A stretch of DNA of 64,000 nucleotides from Flavobacteriales bacterium UBA4422 (GTDB taxonomy: Bacteria > Bacteroidota > Bacteroidia > Flavobacteriales_G > Salibacteraceae). Position numbers and translations under genes: made by a program. The notes under the pieces are model-generated. The model was given only the letters and a program-made list of their open reading frames with translations. It was not told where the DNA came from and did not search any database. Below are positions 41,269-50,314 of the stretch, in pieces; the first letter of the stretch is position 1, and the number at the start of each line of letters is the position of its first letter. The stretch spans positions 93,056 to 157,055 of the forward strand of contig DGQE01000035.1 in the NCBI GenBank assembly GCA_002389645.1, read 5' to 3'.

Positions 41269-43080
41269 TTACAATTCTTTTATTGACAATAACATATCTA
41301 GATTTTGTTTGGCTAGAATATACGTTGAGTCTATTTCAAGAGCAGAATTGTATTCCGTTTTTGCGCTTTCAAAATTCCCTGCCATTTGGAAAGCGTAACC
41401 CAAGTTATTGTGTAGCCTTGCGGTTTTGAGCCCTAAATAAATAGCAGCTTCGAACTGGGGGATTGCTTTTTCAGGTTTCTCTAGTTTAAGATATAATGTG
41501 CCTAAATCAACGAACGGCAGTGGATCACCTTTGTTCACTTTAACAGCCATTTTATAGTACTTTAAAGCTTGCCTTGGCTGGTTCCTTTCCTCTAAAAGAT
41601 ATCCCATGTTTTGGGCTGCAATGACATCATTTGGTTCCAGTTTTAGTGCCCGTGAGAGTAGCTGTTCTGCTGAATTAATTTTCCCTTCTTTTATTTTCAC
41701 GAGAGCCATAGCTGTCAAGGATGGTACATGTCTAGGATTGTTGTCAATGGCATCTGAGAACAACAGCATTGCGCGTGCTGTATCCTCTACCAATAAATAT
41801 TCGTGGCCAATAGAATACAATGCCCTAGAGCTTTGGGGGTTTGATAAAAGAGCACTTTGCCACAATGTGCTTTTATCTTGCCATTCAACGTTTCTTCTCA
41901 TTGTTTGAACCAACAACAAGGAACAAACGACAAGAACAGTACTACCGATCCATCTTCTTTTCAGTTGAGCCATTATAATTACCGAAAAAAGAATAGAAGC
42001 ACCAACCATTGGTGCGTACATTCTGTGTTCTACCATCAAATCTTTTAATGGGATCATTGCGCTTTCTGGCAAGAATGTGATATAAATAAGTGCAATAGAC
42101 AGGCTAATAAGCGGGTTCTTTTTTCGAATGAGCCAAGCGAAAAACAGAAGCGCGAGGTGTAGAAAAGATGCTGAAATGACAGTAAAAAGGGAAGACTCAA
42201 ACCAAAGTGTTTGAACATGATCAATTGATAATTGGCCAGGCCAAAAGATCAAGCCAAAGTACTTGGCAATCACTATTGTTTGAGTCAGAAAATAGTCGAA
42301 ATTCGATATGCGAGGCGTGTCAATTGGTCCATTAATCGAAAGGCCAATGAGAACTACTCCCAAGGTGAAAAGCCCAAAAACACTCAACCACTGAATTTTA
42401 GCCCTTTGGTTTTTTACAATTGCTAACTCTAGAATTATTAGAAGTGGGAACAAGGTAATGGCAATGGGTTTTGACAAAACCGCAAGCGCGATGCTGAACA
42501 TTAACCCTAACCTCAATAACCAACCCTGAGCCAACCTATGTTCATTTATGCGTAATTCCAAATACAATAGCATAGCCGCTAGACTGAAACCTGTAGACAA
42601 CAGCACCATTCGCTGAGTAATATAGTTTATGGCTTGTGACTGAATCGGGTGAAATAGAAAAAAAGACATGGCAAGCAGTCCCGCCAAATGATCATTCTTG
42701 TTGCCGACTCGAAGGCGCCATATCAGTGAGGTAAGTAAATACAGTAAAACTCCATTTAAGAGATGAATGACAATGTTTACTATACGGTAACTGCCAGCAT
42801 TGGCTTTTGGCCAAATGTGCTCATTGAGTAGAAAAGTTAGACGTGTAAAAGATCGTTCTCTTATATGATCAAGTAAGGAATAACCTAAAACTTTTTCTGA
42901 AGAAGACTTAAATTCTGAATAGACTACGGTTGATTGATCGTCTAATATGAACGGCCCATTTCGCGATGGCATATAAGCTAAGAATCCTATTGCCAGAACA
43001 ATAAGGAGAATCCACTTACTTTCGATTATTTTGTATTTTAACCCCAAAGCTGTCGCCAAATATGAGAGATTTAATTTCAT
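41269..43080 (-). CDS. TMTC-like membrane protein with C-terminal TPR repeats (second copy)
   Basis: This 603-residue paralogue of the protein at 35673 has about ten transmembrane segments, the first-loop acidic pair in FILDDQSTV (D47-D48) and TPR repeats from about 400 onward (SRALYSIGHEYLLVEDTA, AAQNMGYLLEERNQPRQ, ARLHNNLGYAFQMAGN). The pair shows the same order of domains. A sugar transfer role, by analogy with TMTC proteins, is likely but the target is unknown. It is divergent from the large glycosyltransferase gene at 43153, with an inverted repeat between them. Confidence 0.78.
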   Translation of the reverse strand: MKLNLSYLATALGLKYKIIESKWILLIVLAIGFLAYMPSRNGPFILDDQSTVVYSEFKSSSEKVLGYSLLDHIRERSFTRLTFLLNEHIWPKANAGSYRIVNIVIHLLNGVLLYLLTSLIWRLRVGNKNDHLAGLLAMSFFLFHPIQSQAINYITQRMVLLSTGFSLAAMLLYLELRINEHRLAQGWLLRLGLMFSIALAVLSKPIAITLFPLLIILELAIVKNQRAKIQWLSVFGLFTLGVVLIGLSINGPIDTPRISNFDYFLTQTIVIAKYFGLIFWPGQLSIDHVQTLWFESSLFTVISASFLHLALLFFAWLIRKKNPLISLSIALIYITFLPESAMIPLKDLMVEHRMYAPMVGASILFSVIIMAQLKRRWIGSTVLVVCSLLLVQTMRRNVEWQDKSTLWQSALLSNPQSSRALYSIGHEYLLVEDTARAMLLFSDAIDNNPRHVPSLTAMALVKIKEGKINSAEQLLSRALKLEPNDVIAAQNMGYLLEERNQPRQALKYYKMAVKVNKGDPLPFVDLGTLYLKLEKPEKAIPQFEAAIYLGLKTARLHNNLGYAFQMAGNFESAKTEYNSALEIDSTYILAKQNLDMLLSIKEL

Positions 43081-43090
43081 TTATCCTCTT

Positions 43091-43119
43091 GAAGATTCAA
43101 TCAGAAGTGAATCTTCTGA
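43091..43119. repeat. overlapping inverted repeats between divergent genes
   Basis: GAAGATTCA (43091-43099) and TGAATCTTC (43108-43116) form a perfect 9-bp inverted repeat. TCAGAAG (43101-43107) and CTTCTGA (43113-43119) form another 7-bp one that shares bases with the first, so only one can form at a time. The 73-bp gap holds the start regions of two divergent glycan genes, so an operator is possible. Confidence 0.55.
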
Positions 43120-43152
43120 ATTGATGCACTAATGAATTAGTTTCGTATTAAC

Positions 43153-45651
43153 ATGGATACTGCCCTAAATGAACCTTCCTCAATGCTTTTAGACCTCAGA
43201 TTCTATGGAATATGGTATCAAGATCTTCACAAACTTGATCGTGGTCAGCTTGAGTCGCATTGGCGAACCAATGGTAAAACTGAGGGAAGAGCTAGCAATG
43301 CTTTAGCCATTACCAAAACAATGCACTGGCCAATTGATGAAAGTGAGTGGGAGAGTGCATTCTCGGAGTTGGAGGGCAAAGACCTTTCTAAAGACAATTC
43401 TCGGATTTTTTTATTGCGATTCATACAAGAAAAGCTGATAAGCGCATCAAGGATGGAACGAAATACACGTCTTAAATCTACGGAGTTTGACGTTGAATTC
43501 TATCGGTCTTGGCACAAAGATTTGAGCAATCTATCGGTAGATCAGTTAGAAAGTCATTGGAAGGAGAATGGAATCAATGAATCAAGGCACGGTTGTTTTA
43601 GGTCTCTAGTAGAAGCAGAAGGAATTGATGTAGATGAATTGCCTAACGGCTTTGATGAGGTAGGATATGTTGCTTTGAATAGACCAGTAAAAAAAATAAA
43701 AGCATATGACCTCTACAAAGCGGCATACCATTTTTTAACCAAGGGACAAAAACTAGGTTATTCCTACTATTTCGATCCGTATTTCTATGCTGCGTTTTAT
43801 GAAGATTTGAATATCAATGACAATGCAATCTCATTGTTGACTCATTTCACAAAATTTGGATCAAATGAGGGCAGGTACCCAAATGTTGAAAGTTATTTAG
43901 GGGCTTTGGATGGACGGCATATAATGTCCCACTTCAAGTCACAGATATCAGTTGAGAGTATTTTGCGATGGAACCCACATTTAATGGCAACGACCATCAC
44001 TCAAATTATCGTTCAATTTCTCAAGCCTGAGACCTTGCAGCGAACGAAATTTTATAACCAGGATATTCGAAATGCTGAGATCTATGCAGATTTAGGGGTC
44101 TTCTTTATGCGGAATGGTAATAATGATATGGCCATTAAGGCATTTCACACAAGTCTATCGTTTCATTCATTGGTACTTTCGTATGAAAGCTTAGGAACGC
44201 TTTATAATGAACAAGGTGAAATAGAATTGGCACATGAATTTTTAAGAGAGGCAGTCAGGAACAATACAAGAAGATTAGATTTAATTGAGCTTTACCTAGG
44301 AACGAAAACAGAGGAAATAGGGTTTTCAGCAATAAACGAAGTACTTGAGTTTTATGAAAATTATAATGCTGGAGATTTAATCTTGTCCATAGCAGAGCAA
44401 ATGTTGACCAAGATGAGAGCAGTCAACAAATTGCTTGCTACTAAGAACGATCGCAACGGAATAGAAAATGCAACCACAGCTTACGTCAAATCAGTGCGAG
44501 ATGAGTTTTTCAATTACTATCGCAGGATTTCAAAAGAGAAGAATGTAAAAACATCCTTAAATAGAAGTAGAGTTTTAATTATTGGGGATCAGTTTATTCC
44601 ACAATGTGTGCGATATCGCATTGAACAAAAAGTGGATCAAATAGTCAGTGCTGGAATTGAGGTGAAGGTGTTAGGTTGGGACTCGAAAATGGATCAATTG
44701 ATCGAAGGGATGCTATTGAACGATATTATTATTTTCTATCGATGTCCCGCTGTTCCTACTATGATAAATTTGGTTGAAAAGGCAAAATCGCTTGGAAAAC
44801 TGTGCATATATGAAGTTGATGACTTTATATTTTCTAGTGAGTTTCCTTCGCCAATTGAAACGTATGGTGGCATGATAGATTCAAGTCATTATATCGAATT
44901 GTGCTGCAGTTTCCAACAATATGCTGAAATGGCCAAAGCTTGTCATTTTGCGATTGGATCTACTCAAACAATTGCCGATGGGTTAGGTGAATTGGTGGAA
45001 TATGGTCGTTGTTTAGTTCATAGAAATGCTCTTGATAAGCATTCAATTATTCGATCTAAAACGCACAAGAATTCTAAGAAAACCATAGACCTTTTCTATG
45101 GGAGTGCGACCCTGGCTCATAACTCTGATTTTACTTCAGGGCTGCTTCCAGTATTGATTGAGCTGCTAACTGAGTATCCTAAATTGAGATTGATTGTAGT
45201 TGGCCATCTTTCACTTGGGCATTTGCTTCAAGAACATGTTAAAGGTCAAGTGAAACTAATGCCTTATGTTTCAAATACAGGTGCGTATTTGGAGTTGTTG
45301 GGACAATCAGACATCAATTTGGCAGTACTAGATCGCTGTAAAATCACAGATGCTAAGAGCGAAATCAAATGGTTGGAAGCAGGTGCGATGGGAATTCCGT
45401 CTATTGTAAGCGCAACGTCAAATTATTATGACGTAATTGAAGAAGGTAAGACTGGCTTTATTGCAGATTCGAATGAACAATGGAAGGCAAAACTAACTGC
45501 ACTAATTAATGATGCAGAACTCAGAAACACCGTTGGTTCGAACGCTCAAGAACACATTAAGTCAACCTATTCAATGGAGGCAATGTCCCAAGGAATTAGA
45601 GAGGTTTTGATGAATTTGGTTGATGAATTTGAAAGTAGGATAGATGAGTAG
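43153..45651 (+). CDS. large multi-domain glycosyltransferase with N-terminal repeat modules and TPR
   Basis: This 832-residue protein has four N-terminal modules of about 36 residues (about 14-48, 111-146, 167-203, 207-243). They have a pattern FD-x-x-(F/Y)Y, then Asp-Leu, then (H/T)-H-(W/F), then G-x-x-E-G-R, as seen in glycosyltransferases of marine bacteria. TPR-like helices follow (about 310-400). The C-terminal half (about 475-832) is a GT4-like GT-B domain with RVLIIGDQFIPQCVRYR, CIYEVDDFIFS and KSEIKWLEAGAMGIPSIVS. The last region holds the donor-binding E-x7-E-like block. It overlaps the next gene by 8 bp. It is the longest enzyme of the glycan locus. Confidence 0.82.
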   Translation: MDTALNEPSSMLLDLRFYGIWYQDLHKLDRGQLESHWRTNGKTEGRASNALAITKTMHWPIDESEWESAFSELEGKDLSKDNSRIFLLRFIQEKLISASRMERNTRLKSTEFDVEFYRSWHKDLSNLSVDQLESHWKENGINESRHGCFRSLVEAEGIDVDELPNGFDEVGYVALNRPVKKIKAYDLYKAAYHFLTKGQKLGYSYYFDPYFYAAFYEDLNINDNAISLLTHFTKFGSNEGRYPNVESYLGALDGRHIMSHFKSQISVESILRWNPHLMATTITQIIVQFLKPETLQRTKFYNQDIRNAEIYADLGVFFMRNGNNDMAIKAFHTSLSFHSLVLSYESLGTLYNEQGEIELAHEFLREAVRNNTRRLDLIELYLGTKTEEIGFSAINEVLEFYENYNAGDLILSIAEQMLTKMRAVNKLLATKNDRNGIENATTAYVKSVRDEFFNYYRRISKEKNVKTSLNRSRVLIIGDQFIPQCVRYRIEQKVDQIVSAGIEVKVLGWDSKMDQLIEGMLLNDIIIFYRCPAVPTMINLVEKAKSLGKLCIYEVDDFIFSSEFPSPIETYGGMIDSSHYIELCCSFQQYAEMAKACHFAIGSTQTIADGLGELVEYGRCLVHRNALDKHSIIRSKTHKNSKKTIDLFYGSATLAHNSDFTSGLLPVLIELLTEYPKLRLIVVGHLSLGHLLQEHVKGQVKLMPYVSNTGAYLELLGQSDINLAVLDRCKITDAKSEIKWLEAGAMGIPSIVSATSNYYDVIEEGKTGFIADSNEQWKAKLTALINDAELRNTVGSNAQEHIKSTYSMEAMSQGIREVLMNLVDEFESRIDE

Positions 45652-46843
45652 AAAGAAGAAAATTGCCATTGTCAACGTATTCTTTCCGCCTTTTTCAATT
45701 GGCGGTGCTACTAGAGTGGTTGCTGACAACGTTGATTCATTATTGGAGAATTATTCAAAAGACTTTGAGGTTGTGGTTTTTACTTCTCACCCTGATCATC
45801 GTGAAGAGTACATATTGGATTCATATGCTTATAAAGGTTGCCGGGTTTATTCGTTAACAACAGTGCTTCTAGAGAATTTTGAGTGGAATCTTGAAAATGA
45901 AATTGTTGAAGAAAAGTTCAAGCAGTTTTTATCTTTTGAATCTCCCGACCTGATTCACTTTCATTGCATACAAAGGCTCACAGCAAGCATGCTAGTAGCT
46001 GCTAATACGTTTAACATTCCGTATATCGTTACCGTTCATGATGCTTGGTGGATTTCTGATTATCAGTTTTTAGTTGATAGTTATGGAAAGGTTTATCTAA
46101 ATGGTCATGAAGACAGCCTAAGTATACCAAGGCCGCCAGCAGGTATTACGGAGTCTCAATCATTGGAGAGAAGAATGAAACTTAAGACTTTGCTTCTTGG
46201 AGCTCAGAAGATTTTGGCGGTTTCAGAATCATTCACAGAATTGTACAAGAAAAACGGATTCGAGAATTGCCAAACATCAAAGAATGGAGTTTCAAGTGGG
46301 GTGAATTGGTTACCTAAGAGCACAGCAGACAAAGAGAAGGTTGTGATTGGTCATTTAGGCGGAATGTCTAATCACAAGGGATATGAAGTATTGAGATCGA
46401 GCATTCAGGGCGTTGATGCTCAAAACCTAGAATTGTTAATTATTGATCACTCTAAAGGAGTTGAATACATTCAAAAATCACAATGGGGAAATTGTGGCGT
46501 TACTTTTATTGGTCGCCAACCTCAGAGCTTGATGGTTAAAGTTTATCAATCAATTGACGTACTCATGGCAGTTTCGATATGGCCCGAAAGTTTCGGTTTG
46601 GTTTCTAGGGAAGCCGTTGCATGTGGATGTTGGGTAGTAGCATCGGATATTGGAGGTATTGGAGAAGATATAGAAGAAGGTGAAAATGGGCATCGAATTA
46701 AATCCGGTTCTGTTGAAGAATTAAAAAAAGTAATCACTAAGATTGCTACAAACCCTAAAAAGTACAAGGGGAAAGCAAAATCTAAAAACCTTAGAACTTC
46801 TGATGAACAGGTTCAAGAGTTGGTAAAACACCATTACAGCTGA
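45644..46843 (+). CDS. GT4-family glycosyltransferase
   Basis: This 399-residue GT-B enzyme has an N-terminal acceptor domain (IAIVNVFFPPFSIGGATRV) and a C-terminal donor domain with VIGHLGGMSNHKGYEVL and a final ESFGLVSREAVACGCWVVASD, the E-x7-E block of GT4. It probably adds a hexose or similar sugar to the glycan. It overlaps the previous gene by 8 bp and the next, a sulfotransferase, by 1 bp (TGATG), so translation is coupled. Confidence 0.9.
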   Translation: MSRKKKIAIVNVFFPPFSIGGATRVVADNVDSLLENYSKDFEVVVFTSHPDHREEYILDSYAYKGCRVYSLTTVLLENFEWNLENEIVEEKFKQFLSFESPDLIHFHCIQRLTASMLVAANTFNIPYIVTVHDAWWISDYQFLVDSYGKVYLNGHEDSLSIPRPPAGITESQSLERRMKLKTLLLGAQKILAVSESFTELYKKNGFENCQTSKNGVSSGVNWLPKSTADKEKVVIGHLGGMSNHKGYEVLRSSIQGVDAQNLELLIIDHSKGVEYIQKSQWGNCGVTFIGRQPQSLMVKVYQSIDVLMAVSIWPESFGLVSREAVACGCWVVASDIGGIGEDIEEGENGHRIKSGSVEELKKVITKIATNPKKYKGKAKSKNLRTSDEQVQELVKHHYS

Positions 46844-47694
46844 TGATTGAGAATCTTTTTTTAAGTGTTGGTGCTATGAAAGCAGGCACTACTTGGCTAT
46901 ACGAACAACTAAAAAATCATCCCAGATTTCACTCTACGCCTGAAAAAGAAATTCATTATTTTGAACAGGTTAGCGGATCAACAAATCCTCTCTCTTTCCC
47001 TAAAAGGAAAGAGAAAATGGTTCAATTAATTGCTGAAAAGAATCAAGCTTTTGTAGCAAACCACACTGATAGAATTCAATGGTATTTGGATTATGGAAGG
47101 GATGAAATCGTTAATGATGCTTGGTATGAGAAACTTTTTGGGTCGCACGCAGCCAACCCTTTGGTTTATTGTGCGGATTATTCAAACTTATATGCATTGC
47201 TCAATCATGTTGGATGGAAAAGAGTGAGGCAAAACTGTAAGAATCTGAAAGTGGTGTATACTCTACGCGACCCACTATCGCGTATTTGGTCCCACTATAA
47301 GTTTCATTTACAGTTTATTGGAAAAGAAAAGTCAATTGGAGATAGCAATACAGATCAGTTCATTGAAATGTTGGATAAAGATTGGTTTTGGCAACACGCA
47401 TGTTATGATGAATGCCTGACCAGATTCAATAAACATTTGCGAAAAGAAGAACTTCAAGTGTTGTATTTTGAGGACTTTAGGCAGAAGCCGCAAGAAACAA
47501 TGAATTTGCTGTGTGATTTTCTGCAAATCGAATCGTTCCAATTGGGCCCATCTTCCTCAGAACCTGTGAATGCTTCAATTAATATGAAGATGCCTGAGGA
47601 ATGGAAAGCTATTGCCATAACAAAATTGATTCCTACACTGAAAGAGCTAAAGGCAAAAGGGATGATTCATGAAAGTTGGAACTATGAAATCTGA
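46843..47694 (+). CDS. PAPS-dependent sulfotransferase
   Basis: This 283-residue cytosolic enzyme transfers sulfate from PAPS. The 5'-phosphosulfate loop is VGAMKAGTTWLYEQL (about 8-22) and the 3'-phosphate-binding block is TLRDPLSRIWSHYKF. LYFEDFRQKPQETM is a conserved later element. It shows clear similarity to the protein of the next gene (KAGTxWxYEQLKxHP), so the two are tandem paralogues. The neighbouring glycosyltransferases point to a glycan as acceptor. Confidence 0.88.
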   Translation: MIENLFLSVGAMKAGTTWLYEQLKNHPRFHSTPEKEIHYFEQVSGSTNPLSFPKRKEKMVQLIAEKNQAFVANHTDRIQWYLDYGRDEIVNDAWYEKLFGSHAANPLVYCADYSNLYALLNHVGWKRVRQNCKNLKVVYTLRDPLSRIWSHYKFHLQFIGKEKSIGDSNTDQFIEMLDKDWFWQHACYDECLTRFNKHLRKEELQVLYFEDFRQKPQETMNLLCDFLQIESFQLGPSSSEPVNASINMKMPEEWKAIAITKLIPTLKELKAKGMIHESWNYEI

Positions 47695-48544
47695 TTTGAA
47701 AGCAGCTCCTGATTTTTTGGGTATTGGGATGCAAAAAGCTGGAACGAGTTGGATGTATGAACAACTAAAAAAACATCCTTCGATTTGGCTGCCAGAGAGA
47801 AAGGAACTTCATTTTTTCGATTCAATAACCAAAGACGATTGGAATACAAGACGCCAACGAAGGGCATTGAAGAATATTCCAGAATTGACATCAAAACTTA
47901 ACGACTTAGGCGATAGGGAAAGGAATCATATTTTAAATGAACTTGAAGAAAATGTTCACCTTGCAAGAGAGCACAACGACCTTGATTGGTATCGAAATTT
48001 TTGGCTTAAAGTTGCTGATCAGACTAAAACGCGAGGCGAAATTACACCCGCTTACTCCATCTTAAACCCGAAAATTATTCAGCAGATTTACGATGAGCTG
48101 AATGTCCCCAAGATTATTCTAATATTGAGAAACCCAGTTGAAAGAAGTTGGAGTCAGTATAAAATGATGACCGAACGTAAGTCCAACGACCCAGAGACCG
48201 TATACATGAAAAGTAAGCTCTTAGATAGAGGGCGTGCGCAATCAATTATTGAGAATTGGGAGAAAAGCTTTGAGGCGGAAAATATTTTTATCGGGTTCTA
48301 TGACGACATCAAAGAACGACCGTATTGGTTTTTAGAGAATTTATGTGCGTTTCTGAATATTGAGTTTGATAGGAACTTTTTTCCCGATGCTGAAATTCCG
48401 GTTAGAGTTTCGCGCAGTGAATTATGCCCAAAGCATATTCAAGACCATTTTATTTCAGAGTATGCGAGTGACCTTAAGTATTTGGCAGATCGATTTCAAG
48501 GACACACGCTTAAGTGGTTGGATCAGTATTCATTGCCTGAGTGA
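47669..48544 (+). CDS. PAPS-dependent sulfotransferase (tandem paralogue)
   Basis: This 291-residue enzyme has the loop GIGMQKAGTSWMYEQL and the 3'-phosphate block LRNPVERSWSQYKMM, and it is similar to the preceding protein. The longer insert before the second block (FWLKVADQTKTRGEITPAYS) differs and may set acceptor choice. The first ATG overlaps the upstream gene by 26 bp; the ATG at 47684 is a second option. Its 3' end overlaps the convergent sulfotransferase gene by 35 bp. Confidence 0.87.
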   Translation: MKVGTMKSDLKAAPDFLGIGMQKAGTSWMYEQLKKHPSIWLPERKELHFFDSITKDDWNTRRQRRALKNIPELTSKLNDLGDRERNHILNELEENVHLAREHNDLDWYRNFWLKVADQTKTRGEITPAYSILNPKIIQQIYDELNVPKIILILRNPVERSWSQYKMMTERKSNDPETVYMKSKLLDRGRAQSIIENWEKSFEAENIFIGFYDDIKERPYWFLENLCAFLNIEFDRNFFPDAEIPVRVSRSELCPKHIQDHFISEYASDLKYLADRFQGHTLKWLDQYSLPE

Positions 48545-49523
48545 TGATATCCACTTGTTTAAAATGCCCAAGAGCCTCATCAAGATGAATGGGATTCATT
48601 TTTATAATCGACAAGCTTTCGACTTCATTGTCAGGTAAGTCATCAGCATTCAAATGTGTCAAATCGCCATCAAAGAATGCATTTGCGATTGAGGAATTAC
48701 TTTCGAACTGATCCTTCAATATCATAGTTGCAATATCATTCGGAAGCAGCGAATAGGAAGATTTATCTTCCCAATGACTTGTCTCTTCCATGAACCATTT
48801 AGTCCACCTTTTAATTGCTTTTCGCCTTTGTCTTGCAGAATTAAATGAAGATTCAGTCAATTTTCCAAATAATTCACCAGCATATTGAATGGCTCTCAAT
48901 TGATCTAGGCTGGGCTTGGTATTCGTTTGATATTTTGATTCATCAACTCTTGCATCTTTCACCCCAATACAATTCAGAAAGCTCTTTATTAATCCTTCCT
49001 TGGCATCAATTTCAAACTTCCGAACGATAAGAGATTCAGATCCGAATTTTTCAATTATGGATTGACACAGAAGCCAGTTATCTATGAATCTTACATAAGG
49101 AAATTCACGAATATCGGTTAGTCCATTTCCACCTTTGATTGCCTCAATAAAAAGTGATTCGAAGCGCTTATCTGATCGCCTTAAATAAAGAATAAACTTC
49201 ACTTGATAGCCGTGATCAATAAGCGAATGAAAATTGTCGTCCCAATCCTCCAATTCAGATATATCGCGCGAAAAAAACTCTGAGCTTAATACCGTTGTAT
49301 CCAGCTCAGATTTATTGATCTTTCTAATTAGACGCGCCCATTGGTTTTGGCGTTTTTGAGTGTTTTTCTGGCCATTTACCCACAGCGTTAAGTTATGGTT
49401 TCTATGCGCAAAAGGCACAAATACTCCATGTGCTTCTAAGGGTTCAATGTTGTCAATTAAATAATCCTGAATGGTAGTGGTTCCTGTTTTATGCAGACCA
49501 ATATGTACAAAAACGGTTTTCAT
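48510..49523 (-). CDS. sulfotransferase-like protein
   Basis: This 337-residue protein starts FVHIGLHKTGTTTIQDYL, a P-loop-type 5'-phosphosulfate-binding loop, and has LYLRRSDKRFESLFIEA as the likely 3'-phosphate block. It belongs to a different branch from the two enzymes at 46843 and 47669. It heads toward them, ends inside the last 35 bp of the previous gene and starts where the ABC ATPase gene ends (4-bp overlap). Target unknown. Confidence 0.78.
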   Translation of the reverse strand: MKTVFVHIGLHKTGTTTIQDYLIDNIEPLEAHGVFVPFAHRNHNLTLWVNGQKNTQKRQNQWARLIRKINKSELDTTVLSSEFFSRDISELEDWDDNFHSLIDHGYQVKFILYLRRSDKRFESLFIEAIKGGNGLTDIREFPYVRFIDNWLLCQSIIEKFGSESLIVRKFEIDAKEGLIKSFLNCIGVKDARVDESKYQTNTKPSLDQLRAIQYAGELFGKLTESSFNSARQRRKAIKRWTKWFMEETSHWEDKSSYSLLPNDIATMILKDQFESNSSIANAFFDGDLTHLNADDLPDNEVESLSIIKMNPIHLDEALGHFKQVDIITQAMNTDPTT

Positions 49524-50314
49524 GGATCTAATAATTCTGATGCATTTTCTGAATCAAGACTAGAGCCTTGAATCTCTGTGCGATAGTATTGAATTGCATC
49601 TTCGGGGTTGTCAAAACTTGAAACTTTTCCATCGTTGACAACAAAAACCCGAGAGCAGTATTTTTTAATTGTTTCCATGTTGTGACTTATTAGCACAACA
49701 GTTTTGTCCTTAAGTAAAGATTCATTGAAAACTTTGTGGGCCTTTTTCTTAAATCCTTCATCTCCAACACCACCAAAGAACTCGTCCATCAGTAGAAGGT
49801 CAGTAGACACCATTACGGCTACGGCAAAAGCTAGTCTGGCGCGCATTCCGGTAGAGTAAAACTTTAATTGAGTATCTGCAAAAGGAACCAATTCTGCAAA
49901 ATTGATTATTTCGTCAAACTGCTTTCTTATCTCGGACAAAGACACTCCTAAAATGGAAGCATTCAAAAGGACATTTTGACGCGCAGAAAGCTCAGGGTTA
50001 AATCCCATTCCTAAGCTCAATCGAATGAAACTGCCTTCGCGTTTCACTCTGCCACCCTTATTGGGCCTTATGGCTCCAGATATCATGTGCATCAACGTTG
50101 ATTTTCCGCTACCGTTTTTGCCTATTATCCCAACAAATTCTCCCCGTTTGATCTTCAGGTTAACATCAGCTAAAGCGAGAATTTTTCTTGGCGTTCCCCA
50201 TCCCATGGCATTAAATATCCTACCTCCCAAACTTCCAACATGGTGATCAAAAACTGTAAATGTTTTAGAAGCATTTTCAATGGATACGATATTGTTTGAA
50301 GCATCGAATGTCAT
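49520..50314 (-). CDS. Wzt/KpsT-like polysaccharide ABC exporter ATPase
   Basis: This 264-residue ATP-binding subunit energises export of a finished glycan across the inner membrane. Walker A is GKNGSGKST (65-73), the signature region is FYSTGMRARLAF and Walker B is LLLMDEFFGGVGD. It is short and lacks the C-terminal carbohydrate-binding domain of long Wzt proteins, so it resembles KpsT/TagH. It overlaps the permease gene by 4 bp. Confidence 0.9.
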   Translation of the reverse strand: MTFDASNNIVSIENASKTFTVFDHHVGSLGGRIFNAMGWGTPRKILALADVNLKIKRGEFVGIIGKNGSGKSTLMHMISGAIRPNKGGRVKREGSFIRLSLGMGFNPELSARQNVLLNASILGVSLSEIRKQFDEIINFAELVPFADTQLKFYSTGMRARLAFAVAVMVSTDLLLMDEFFGGVGDEGFKKKAHKVFNESLLKDKTVVLISHNMETIKKYCSRVFVVNDGKVSSFDNPEDAIQYYRTEIQGSSLDSENASELLDP

